Made by a program: the position numbers and the translations under genes
In this document: positions 54,129 through 63,604 of the stretch, piece by piece
Layout: each line of letters starts with the position of its first letter
Numbering within the stretch: position 1 is the first letter of the stretch
The notes under the pieces: generated by a model
Told to the model about the DNA's origin: nothing
The model's input: only the letters and a program-made list of their open reading frames with translations
The model's database searches: none
Source of the DNA: Morchella semilibera
Taxonomy: Eukaryota; Ascomycota; Pezizomycetes; Pezizales; Morchellaceae
Length of the DNA: 64,000 nt
Assembly (NCBI GenBank): GCA_009192285.1
Contig: CM018604.1
Span: 558,001-622,000 of the forward strand
Reading direction: 5' to 3'

Positions 54129-56456
54129 ATGGGGCTCGTGCTCACCCCGCAAGCTCACCTCTCCCCGCTGGAGGCGCTTCTCACAATCTATACACCAATT
54201 TTGGAATGCCTCGTGAATCACCTACATACACCTTCGAAGATCGCTTTAGCCCAAACCTCGAAACATGTCAGGGAACTCTTGTACAGCTATCCTCTATTCT
54301 TTTCACATCTTGATTTTCGCCTCCCAGTCGTGGAAAACATATCCTTCGATTCATATCGTCTAGGAACCGTCTATAACCTGGATCGGCTCCTTGCAACCTT
54401 GCCAATCGAGAATAGGATAACCTCCTTGACTCTTGACTGGACCGCAGTCACTGGATTGTTTCTTTTCGGAAAAATCATGGATAGATGTCAAAACACATTA
54501 GAGCACCTTTCTGTGAGAGGCTGCAGGAAGGTATCGATAAAGCACCACATAGTACCCTACCTTGTTTATCAGGATTCTGTCGAGCCACTGTCTGTCTCTA
54601 CTGCAACTTCTCCCAAGAGAGCTCTTAAATCGCTCTACGTTTATAAAGCTCGTGGCGTTCGCCGCAAGCCGTTTCTTATTGACCGTAAACCAGCGGATGG
54701 GGATGAACCGAGCAGGTACCTGACGACGTTGGCCGATAAGCTGGGGATATGGGTCGACCTGGGTTTGTGTCCAACCCCAAAACTGAGGTGTCCGAGGCGG
54801 AGGGAGATTTTGCGACGAGGAAAAGAGAAGTTTTGTGTGCCTTTTGATAAGCGTTGGAGGGTTCTGATGGAACAGGGAGCCAATAACACTGCGGTCCCGC
54901 ACTTGACCCTACTTTCGCCCCACGAGCACGCCCAGCGTCGACGATTTGAAGAGAGTCAAGGAACTGGGATCGCATGCGACAATTGCGACACGGCGATACT
55001 GGATCGCTGCGAGGCTTGTGTACAGCAAATGACGTGTTCAAATTGTGCAAAAGCCCTATGCCATCATTGCGCGTACGCTCGCCCAGCTAGTCCCTCACCA
55101 TCATCGGTAGACTCGGATGAGTCGGTTACCAATCCCTTGATACAAAACGCCCAAAACGCGCAACCATTTATTCCTATACCAGGGGACGCAGCAAATCACA
55201 ATTTTCACAATAACAATGCTGGAACAGCGCCGATCCCGATACCTGGGGCAGCTGCAGGAGGTTCTGAAACGAATCCCGTCATGCAACTACTCCAAGCTTG
55301 TTGCGATTCGGCTACAGCGGCCAATCCTGCAGATATCTTGTGTTCGAGTTGTGTGGGTTCTATGACCTGGGGTGCGTGCGACGGCTGCGGGAGGCAAATC
55401 TGCAAAAAGCACGAATTGGACCGTTGCCGGAAGTGCGAAGGTGGTTGTCGGAGAGTGTTTTGTTTCTCAAACGACTCAACATCTCCTGTACCCGGCTGTG
55501 GGGAATCGGTGACCGGAAGGGCGGGAATGAAGGATTGTCTTAGTTGTGGCAAAGATGTTTGCGCAGCTTGCCGGGGCCGTACACTCACCTCATCTCCATC
55601 TACGGCTAATGCAGTTTCCTCTGATGATGGGACAGAGACTGAGGAGCAAGAAGAGGAGATACCCCGAAAGACATCCTGCAATTGCAAAGCTTGCAATCAA
55701 AACTTCTATTGTACAGCTTGCTGGCCAAATAAGCCAACACCTTGCGAACGGAGACCAAAAGAGATCCTCCATCATAAAATAGTCGAGGGCGATACAGTGA
55801 TATATCTAGTCACATTTTACGACTCCGAGGAGCAACAAAAGAGATGGATGACCAAGCAAAGGATCACAGAAGACTTCTTGAATACCGGGGGCCCAGAGTT
55901 GATTGCTGCATTTGAGGAGTCCCTTAGAGTCTCAAAACCCATGGACCTCTTGGTCAGCCCACCACCGCCAATGACTACACCAGAATCCTCAGTACATGGA
56001 GATGATCCAAAAGTTAGGGACGAGGAGGAGGATAATGAAAAAATACAAGTAGGGGAAACTGAATGGATTATGGAGAGGGTTTTGAACAAGAGACCAAGTG
56101 GCCCGAACCAGGCTGGGCTGGCGGCTGCTGATTCTTACGATTATCTGTGCAAGTGGCTCGGAAGGGGGGATGAGTACACATGGGAGCCTAAGATTACATT
56201 CCGAGAGAGGTCCAGAGAACGGATGATGATGGATAGATTTGACCGGAATGGTCCGGACAGAACTGTAGGGGAGGAGGAGGGAGAATCGTCGAGAGAAGCA
56301 GAGCTTCGGGCAGAGGCGTCAAATGCGAGGGAGGGTTCACCAGGAGCAGGCCTTGGTTCATCAGGAGTAGACCTTGGTTCATCATCGGAAGAAGGCCCTA
56401 GTTCGTCAGGGTCAGGCCCTGTTTCAACAGGAGTGGGCCTTGGGGGACTGATCTAA
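54129..56456 (+). CDS. F-box protein with cysteine-rich clusters and a C-terminal chromodomain-like segment
   Basis: Single exon, 775 aa. Residues about 17-65 look like an F-box (TPILECLVNHLHTPSKIALA, QTSKHVRELLYSYPLFFSHL), the Skp1-binding module of SCF ubiquitin ligases. LRR-like text follows (RITSLTLDW, LEHLSVRGCRKV). From about 285 there are several cysteine clusters with zinc-binding spacing: CDNCDTAILDRCEAC, CSNCAKALCHHC, CDGCGRQICKKHELDRCRKC, CLSCGKDVCAAC and CKACNQNFYCTAC. Near residues 650-705, WIMERVLNKR followed by YLCKWLGRGDEYTWEPKITF has the arrangement of a chromodomain (aromatic residues Y, W, W; WEP). The tail is Ser/Gly/acidic-rich. A ubiquitin-ligase adaptor that reads a methylated or chromatin target is an inference. 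Confidence 0.8.
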   Translation: MGLVLTPQAHLSPLEALLTIYTPILECLVNHLHTPSKIALAQTSKHVRELLYSYPLFFSHLDFRLPVVENISFDSYRLGTVYNLDRLLATLPIENRITSLTLDWTAVTGLFLFGKIMDRCQNTLEHLSVRGCRKVSIKHHIVPYLVYQDSVEPLSVSTATSPKRALKSLYVYKARGVRRKPFLIDRKPADGDEPSRYLTTLADKLGIWVDLGLCPTPKLRCPRRREILRRGKEKFCVPFDKRWRVLMEQGANNTAVPHLTLLSPHEHAQRRRFEESQGTGIACDNCDTAILDRCEACVQQMTCSNCAKALCHHCAYARPASPSPSSVDSDESVTNPLIQNAQNAQPFIPIPGDAANHNFHNNNAGTAPIPIPGAAAGGSETNPVMQLLQACCDSATAANPADILCSSCVGSMTWGACDGCGRQICKKHELDRCRKCEGGCRRVFCFSNDSTSPVPGCGESVTGRAGMKDCLSCGKDVCAACRGRTLTSSPSTANAVSSDDGTETEEQEEEIPRKTSCNCKACNQNFYCTACWPNKPTPCERRPKEILHHKIVEGDTVIYLVTFYDSEEQQKRWMTKQRITEDFLNTGGPELIAAFEESLRVSKPMDLLVSPPPPMTTPESSVHGDDPKVRDEEEDNEKIQVGETEWIMERVLNKRPSGPNQAGLAAADSYDYLCKWLGRGDEYTWEPKITFRERSRERMMMDRFDRNGPDRTVGEEEGESSREAELRAEASNAREGSPGAGLGSSGVDLGSSSEEGPSSSGSGPVSTGVGLGGLI

Positions 56457-58491
56457 GATCTGAATACCAGATCGCTATATCTCCGATGTTTTCAATGATG
56501 TTTATTTTTGCATGTATTATCTGGCTGATTTCGAGTGTTTGTTGCGTTTTATGATAACTGGGTTGGGCTAGGAAGGGTTTAAAACGCCATGATAAGGCGT
56601 GACTGGATGTCTTTTCTTTAGGTTTTCTATATGAATTTGGTTATCCCTCGTGGGTATTATGTATTACGGATCAGACTGATAAGCGGCATAAAATTTGTTT
56701 TTCCTTTCATTTTTTGGGGGGGTGGTTGGGGCTCTTCTGGCGATATCATTTGGTGTTATATTTCTCTCATTATTTTCAAGTTCATCCTCATTATTTTTCG
56801 TTTCGGGGTTAACAAGTCTTAGCTTGCAGGATTTCTTTCCTTCACGATTCCTCATTCGTAATTCCTCTTCTCATAACTTTTCTTTTTTTTTCTTTTTTTT
56901 CTTTTTTTCCCCTTTGGCATCGTGGTGTGTGTGCACGGTGTGTGCTGGTAATCTGGAGGCGAAGGAGGAGGGAGGCCGGAGGCACGGAGGGAGGCACGGA
57001 GGGGGATTGAGCGGGGGAAGTAGGGCTTATGTGTTGATTTCTTTATCTAGCTGTTCATCTATCTAAACTCCATTCTTTCTTTGCATGGTGCAGGAAAAGC
57101 AAAAGAAGCACACATATACCCTAAACCGATGGCGCACTGTCTTAAATTGCGGATTGCTACTCGTCACTGCGTGGAAGCTTCTGTAAGAGGGCCGACGAGT
57201 CTTTGTGGCCATGGATACATATGGGAGATGTTATATCTCCTGCCTTATGCTTCCCTGCCAATTACTAAACGTTTTATTATCCCTCCTCCTGAAGATCAGT
57301 ATATAGTTCCTGGTAATGAGTGGGTCTAAAAATATAGTCCCATAGAGTAGACCTGTGTTTAATAAAACAAAAAATTGCACAACAACGTGATAGGCCCGTA
57401 TTCAGGCGTCCGTCTTCAAGGGTCGTTATGCCAAGATCACCTGTCTGCAAGCAAAGCTTATGGGATCTTGGCAGCAAACATCTGTCTGTAGTGAGCAGGT
57501 CTGACTAAGCTTACTTTTTATTTATTTACCTCACGAGTGATCTCGCAGCGTATCAGTTCACCGCTCAGCCGTACAATCAATCGGACCGGCCCGGAGCTAC
57601 ATGCAAGGCTTTTTAGGTACATGGATGGGATGGAGGGCAGTTTAACTTTTGTAAATGTGGGCATAATCGCAAAGCAAATGTCCCCATCCGGCGCGCTAGA
57701 GGGTCTGTAACAGCACAGTGTGTATGGCGGGTGCTTTGGAGGCCAGACACGTTGGTGTGATGGGAAATGGTGCAGCCTCAGTCAGAGGCGGGTAGGCGGC
57801 TAATCGTCGCGGCTGATCATCGCTCTTTGCCGCCCTTGACCCGCCGGCTAGCCTTAGACTCCACATAAACCATTCAAATCGCGCCCGGATAACTCGCACC
57901 GTTAGGACAGAAGTTGCCAGTAGTGGTAAAAGAACCGGGTGAAAATAAGGGTTAGGGCTGAAGCAGGATGAAGAGCGCATCAGACAAGCAAATGGTCTTG
58001 GCACTCATCTGACAGACAACTACTAACTCCATACGACATGAGATCCTTTGTACACCGGGCACTGAGAACCTAAAAAACCACAATAGCGCTCAATAACCCC
58101 CGGCAGCTTATAAGTGAGTTATTATAATGGCCGAGTGATAGCGTATGAACAAAGTTCACTCAAAACGACTCCAAACTCTAGATAGGAACTACATGTACAT
58201 ATACAAGATAAGAAATGACAAAGGTAAAGAAAAAAAAAGAAATTGGTTCATGTGTATTTATCTGCCCCTTCAACGTGCACGACGCCCTACGGAGCTTAGG
58301 CGTGTTTATAATCATTGTAGATATTATGGAATGCGGGGTCGGAAGTTCTCGGCAGCTGGGGCGTAGGTGTCCCCTCCTTGGGGAGATTTTGGTCCTGACT
58401 AGTTATTGGGGTAAGAGTTAGTATAGAGAGGTTCCTTGGAGTGATGTGGCTATTCTATGGATCGCCGTGGGAAGCCTAGGGTTGGGGTTGT
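56457..58491. other. intergenic region
   Basis: No gene supported. It contains a T/C tract at 56880-56912, a GGAGGCACGGAGG repeat near 56975, telobox-like GGGTTAGGGC near 57950, and TACATGTA at 58190. Confidence 0.45.
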
Positions 58492-60885
58492 TTACCTTGT
58501 AGACAGTACTGTGTGTTTTGATGGACTTTTTGCAGATGAGGTTGGGTGTGTGGGTAACAAGATGCTTGATGGATGGTACATTGATAGGAGAAGGTCTGAG
58601 GCAGTACCACTTTTGTCGTATGAGCCTGAAGACTCCTCGCCTGGGCCCGACGAATCTTCGGTTGAATCCGATGATTCCTCGCTCGAACTAGACGATCCCT
58701 CGAGTAATTCTTCTTCCTCAAGCTCTGGCCCATCCTCCAAGCCCGTCTCACTCTCAAACTCTTCCCTTGGATTCTCTTGCGTACTCTCCTCCTCACTCTC
58801 AAAGACCTCTCCTAGTCTCTCTTGCGTGATTTCTGCCTTTCCACTTTCATCTTTGCCGTTTTCTTCAGCTTCATCTTCTTTATCCCCTGCTTCACTTTCG
58901 GCGTCGTCTTCTTCGATATCGCTATTGTCATCCGTACCTTCTTGGTCCGAATCTTGACTACTCCGCGACTCATCGTCCTCATCTTCATCCTCACCCTCGC
59001 TTTTGACTTGCTCTTGCTCTTCACGGTCGCGGTCATACTGATCGTCATTTTCATTGTTGTCCTCATCCTCAACCGTCTCCGCCACATTTTGTACTTCAGA
59101 ATCGGCAAATAACGGGTTGGTGGATCCACTGCTTCTCCTGTGACTCCGGTGGCTTCGTTTACGAGGCCTTTCATCTGTAGGTGATATGTAACGCTTCCGC
59201 TTAGAAGCTTCCATGGCCGCTTTACGCCTAATATGATCTGCTTGAGCAGGTGCAGCTTCTAAGAAGGTCCGTGGTTTTGTTGTAGGTGCGGGAAGGGCAA
59301 CTACAGGCCTCAATTCATATTCGTCTGAACCGAGTCTTTTCCTCCTCGCGGTATAGTAGCTTGTCCCCTCATACATTGAAATTCCGTGCCTTCTCATTGT
59401 GGGTGGTGGCGCACCTCTGGCTCTGGCTCCGCGTCGCGGAGGTATGGGTGAAGGTACAGGTGGAGGTACAGGTGGAGGTACAGGTGGAGGTACAGGCGGA
59501 GGTACAGGCGGAGGTACAGGTGGAGGTACAGGTGGAGGTACAGGCGGAGGTACTGGTACTGGGATCATAGCGGCTAGCTGGGCTTGCCTCAAGGGTATAG
59601 ACGCAACTCGCATTGCAAAAACCTCATCCTCAGTGAGATTGGCAGCACGTTCCCACGCTGCTAGAACTGCTGGGGCTGGCCGCATAAGAGGGCCCCTGTC
59701 AGCTAGAGCTGCAATTAAACCGCGATAATCATCCAGCGCATTTGCACTGTGACCAAAAATTACCACACTTGTCAACATTCTCGTGATGTGATCATGAAAT
59801 ACACTGACAGGATTCAACCAACCGAAGCTCGCATTAGTCCCCGCGGCCGGAGCAGGAACTCCCAGAGCTAAGAAAGCCAAGAGGGTGTTATTTGGTCTAC
59901 AAGCGTTTTCTTGTCCATGTTGAAAGCCTAGAAATCTTGTAAAATACAATCTCGAGCCCTCCATTGCTCTCCTTAGGGCTGGTCCACTAAGGATAGCACC
60001 ACCGAAATTTGTAAGCGTTGTTGGGGTTACTATGGGTGCTTCTAGAAAACCCACATTGTCGTATGTTGGAAATAGATAATATACCCAACGACCGGGGGGT
60101 CCCTCGACGGTCGATCGGCGAGTTACTTTGTGCATTGCTTTGGCTGTCATTGCACCAAGCCCTGGGTTCATTTCTCGTAATAAACGCCCGGCGTAGAATT
60201 CTGTAATTGGGTCTGGGTCTGCGTCAACCATATCTAGCGCATCCTGAGCATCCTGTCGTCTCGCTCTTCTCCTCCGCCTACGCTCTCTTAGGAACTCTCT
60301 CCTAAGTGTATCCTTTCTATTCTTTTCCTCCGCCTTTTTTGCTTCACGAAGTAAGCGTTTGGCCGCCCCGAGCTCTTGCCTGAGCTCAGCGGCCTCTGAT
60401 CTCGCCTTCATCCTGGCTAACTTAGCTGCCCATAATTCTAATCTCCTTGCCTTTACTGCCTTCATCCTCACCCGCTCTGCTCTATTCCTAGGCGTCATCT
60501 CGTCAGAAGAATCCAGGGCAGGGTCAGTGAGGGGGACCTCGGGGTCGTCAGGCGTTAGAGGAGGGGTGTTGGAGGATATAGAGGATAGAGAACTGGAAGA
60601 TGTGCGGGATTTATGTTCATCGGGGGTATCGGAGTCATCTTCATGTTCCGAAGGGGAGGCGGATCGTGATTTTGGGAGGGGGGATTTTGGAGGGGGAGGA
60701 GGGGGAGATTTTGGAGGGGGAGGAGAGGGGGAGTTTTTGGAGGGGAGGAGGGGGAGTTTTGGAGGGGGAGGAGGGGGAGTTTTGGAGGGGGGTTTTTGGG
60801 GGGGGGGATTTTGGAGGAAACGATAGGGGAAATCTCCGGGAGGGCGGAGGAGGGGGAGGGGGAGGGGTAAAGGAATCTTTACCAT
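58492..60885 (-). CDS. Unknown proline-rich, acidic protein
   Basis: Not recognised. Open frame of 797 aa. Layout: a proline-rich N-terminus (1-80); Ser/Asp-rich linker; a basic, helix-forming region (MTPRNRAERVRMKAVKARRL to ERRRRRRARR, about 130-215); a globular segment (about 225-400) containing GRWVYYLFPTYDNVGFLEAP and SRLYFTRFLGFQHGQENACR; a PVPPP minisatellite tract of about eight VPPP units; a basic stretch with [15 protein letters not shown]; and a long Glu/Asp/Ser-rich C-terminus. The start is uncertain: ATG 60885 lies inside the last proline-rich part of the upstream gene in another frame, and the start MTPRNRAERV is an alternative. The globular part and nuclear-type basic patches argue that it is a real gene. 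Confidence 0.5.
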   Translation of the reverse strand: MVKIPLPLPLPLLRPPGDFPYRFLQNPPPQKPPSKTPPPPPPKLPLLPSKNSPSPPPPKSPPPPPPKSPLPKSRSASPSEHEDDSDTPDEHKSRTSSSSLSSISSNTPPLTPDDPEVPLTDPALDSSDEMTPRNRAERVRMKAVKARRLELWAAKLARMKARSEAAELRQELGAAKRLLREAKKAEEKNRKDTLRREFLRERRRRRRARRQDAQDALDMVDADPDPITEFYAGRLLREMNPGLGAMTAKAMHKVTRRSTVEGPPGRWVYYLFPTYDNVGFLEAPIVTPTTLTNFGGAILSGPALRRAMEGSRLYFTRFLGFQHGQENACRPNNTLLAFLALGVPAPAAGTNASFGWLNPVSVFHDHITRMLTSVVIFGHSANALDDYRGLIAALADRGPLMRPAPAVLAAWERAANLTEDEVFAMRVASIPLRQAQLAAMIPVPVPPPVPPPVPPPVPPPVPPPVPPPVPPPVPPPVPSPIPPRRGARARGAPPPTMRRHGISMYEGTSYYTARRKRLGSDEYELRPVVALPAPTTKPRTFLEAAPAQADHIRRKAAMEASKRKRYISPTDERPRKRSHRSHRRSSGSTNPLFADSEVQNVAETVEDEDNNENDDQYDRDREEQEQVKSEGEDEDEDDESRSSQDSDQEGTDDNSDIEEDDAESEAGDKEDEAEENGKDESGKAEITQERLGEVFESEEESTQENPREEFESETGLEDGPELEEEELLEGSSSSSEESSDSTEDSSGPGEESSGSYDKSGTASDLLLSMYHPSSILLPTHPTSSAKSPSKHTVLSTR
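59450..59565 (-). repeat. 12-bp minisatellite encoding VPPP units
   Basis: Tandem repeats of GGTACAGGTGGA (plus strand), with C/T variation at one position, lie inside the 58492-60885 open frame. On the minus strand they encode about eight consecutive VPPP units. In-frame length change would expand or shrink the proline hinge without a frameshift. Confidence 0.85.
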
Positions 60886-63604
60886 GAATGCGCCTAGGGC
60901 GGCGGGGCGGGCGCGGTGGGGGTGGAAAATCTCCAGAAGTAGCGGCGACTACATTATTATTTCGAGCGAAGCAACGCGGTACTGGACGCGGAGGCCAGCC
61001 CGTGTCTGGGTTAGGAGCAGCCAGCCCGGTCCCGGTGAATGCACAATTGTTGTTTGCTACTAACCTCCAGTTGTGGAACCACTTGGCTTGTTCAGCTATT
61101 GCTATTGGGGTTGCCTTTTCAGGGTATGTTTCCCTTAACGTCCCTAACCACACACTAAGTTGAATTGAAATCCACCCTATAAAGTTAGAGGGCAGAGCAA
61201 CTAAAGTACACTCCGCTATATGCCGCTCTAGTGTCTATGATATCGTACGAAAGTTAGTTGTGGAATTGAAGGGGGATTTGGGCGGGAGGGGTTAAAACAG
61301 AATGTGGATGAAGGATCGGTATTACCTCAGCTTCACCAGCTTCAGAATATTCATTTTCTCTTGGTGGTCTTCTGCGGAGCTTTCTACGACAGACGGGGCA
61401 AATCACATGGCGGATTTCCCTTGCATACTCTTGTGCTTGAATGGGACATAGCTGGGTGACGTAGGGCAGTCTTATATGGGGGCGAATAGCAGCTACGCTG
61501 AGATCCAGGGGGATCGTGTTCTATTATAATTCAGTAAGGGTTTTCGACCATGAGGGAGCAAAAGTAGTAATTCGTACATAAATGATTTCAGTAGCATAAG
61601 TGTCATCACCCATAGCATCCATTTGCTCATATAAATAATCCAAATCCGCCTGGGTATAAGCCGGAAAAAACATTGGGTCTCGTCCATCAACCGGAGGAGA
61701 ATTCCCCCATTGCGCATCATGACGAAAAGTATCGTCGAGTCTTCGGCGTGGACAACATATTCTGTGGTTTCTCCTTTGCAAATTCCGAGCTGCTGCAAGG
61801 GTAAGTCCAGCCCTTCTTTCAACACTGCTCAACCAAAGTTTCCTCTGTTTGCCTCTTGATTAGAATCTTCTCTCTTTGTTGATATTGGTTCAATTGGCGA
61901 TACATACCAGAGCAATCTCTGTAAATTGCACAGCGCAATGCTGGCAATGGGTACGGTCATCGATGAAAATCCATCTCCTAATTGCATGGTCATCGTATTC
62001 CAAATCTATTTAAAGTCAGGTTTTGCCAGCCAGAGGGGACAGGGAATTAAACATGCGTACCCAATGCTGCAGGACCTCGTATCTGCTCAGTCGTTCGTGG
62101 AAGCGGGCGGTCATCATCCTCTCTCCGAAGATCTCCCACCACGTGTTCTAAACGTGCCTACAGAACTGATTTAGTACTTTAAGCTCCCAAAGATATCAAT
62201 CAATGCAAACAAAAGATGAGCCTAGATTGATTTCGAAACCTTTACCAAAGGCGCAGGTACGAAATGGACTAAATACGGATAGAAGAAAAAAGTGCCCACC
62301 TCAAAGGTCATTGCAGCAATGTTAATACCACAGTAGGGACAAACAGGATTTTGCATAACATAAGAAACCTCTGTGTTGTGCGCCATAGTATCCAGCATTT
62401 CCGCGAAAGCCTCATAGCGGGCATCTTCACGTTCAATTTGTGCCAGACGCAATCTATCCTCAGCACTTGGCGGTGGAGGGGTCCTTATCCGAGGGGGGGC
62501 ATCGTCATCAGTTAAATCGTTGGCGGCGGGTTCCTTCTCTTTATTTCGCCGGTCCGCTTCTTCTCTGTCTCTGCGCTCTCTTTCCAACCTATCCAACCTG
62601 TCCAACCTGTCCTGTTCTTCCCTCGCCCTGCGCTCCCTCTCCAGTCTGTCCGCCTCGTCTTGTTTTTCCTTCGCCCTACGCTCTCTCTCTAGTCTGTCCG
62701 CCTCGCCCTGTTTCTCCTTCGCCTTGCGCCCTCTTTCCAGTCTGTCCAGCCTGTCCTGTCTGTCCACCTCGTCCTGTTTTTCCTTCGCCCTGCGCTCCCT
62801 CTCTTCTCTTGCCAGTCTGTCCACCTCGTCCTGTTTTTCCTTCGCCCTGCGCTCCCTCTCTTCTCTTTCTAGTCTGTCTACCTCGTCCTGTTTTTCCTTC
62901 GCCCTACGCTCTTCTTCTGCCAATTCTTCAGGGGTTTTTTGCCCCTTTTCCCTGTAGGTGCGTCGCCTTAGCCTGTCCGCCGCTTCTGCATTCTCACTTG
63001 CTATGCGTGCCTTTTCAGCTATAACTGCCAATTCTTTTAGCCTTGCTTCCTCGCGTACAAACTCCGCCTTTTGTTTTGCTTTGGTTGCCTTTGTCTTCGC
63101 CCGATTAGCTGCAAGCGCTCTCTTCTGCGCGGCCGTTAACCACGTAGTGTCCGAAGTCGAAGAGGAGAGATGGGGGACTTCATCCGCATGGGGAATCGGG
63201 GGGTCTTTTTGGGCATCTTTCCTTTTCGCCAACGCAGCTGCCGCCGCCGCCGCCGCCGCCGCCGACCGCCTTTTCTCTAACTCCTGTGCCTCCAACAGGG
63301 CTTCATGTTCTTCTGCCGTGAGGGTAGTTTTCTTGTTCCTTCGTGTTATTACCTCCTGCATCCTCTCCGCGAATTTTTGCTTCTCCGCCGCGATCTGCTT
63401 GGGTGTCAGCACCTGCTTCGGCACATCGGGGAATTCGGGGGCCGGGGGCAGTGGTGCTTTGAATTGGGCTTTGGGCCGAGGCGGGGGGTCGGCCTTCGCC
63501 GGGGGAGGGACGAGAATCCCGATCCTGGGAGGGCCAGGAACGGAGCCTTTCCCTACCGCTGGCCGGGGGACCGAAGGGTCAAAGACGATCCTTTCAGCCG
63601 CCAT
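60641..63604 (-). CDS. Unknown multi-exon protein with charged repeats and several CxxC motifs
   Basis: Not recognised. Inferred exons: 63604-62300, 62157-62061, 62005-61908, one uncertain (about 61800-61578), 61520-61326, and 61234 onward to a stop at 60641 or a donor at 61065. Phase agrees across the first three exons and across the last three. Exon 1 has a proline-rich start (MAAERIVFDPSVPRP), an alanine run, then about seven repeats of the RRAKEKQDEVDRLE type (probable single alpha-helix) and CPYCGINIAAM. Later exons contain HCQHCAVQFTE, PMFFPAYTQADLDYLYEQM, LCPIQAQEYAREIRHVICPVC and SVWLGTLRETYPEKATPI. The CxxC pairs suggest zinc binding. Function is unknown. It is adjacent to, and possibly joined with, the 58492-60885 gene. 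Confidence 0.55.
62580..62930 (-). repeat. tandem repeats encoding charged helix
   Basis: Imperfect DNA repeats of about 45-51 bp (for example CCACCTCGTCCTGTTTTTCC with TTCGCCCTGCG) encode the Arg/Glu/Lys/Asp-rich RRAKEKQDEVDRLE units of exon 1 in the gene at 60641-63604. Confidence 0.75.
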
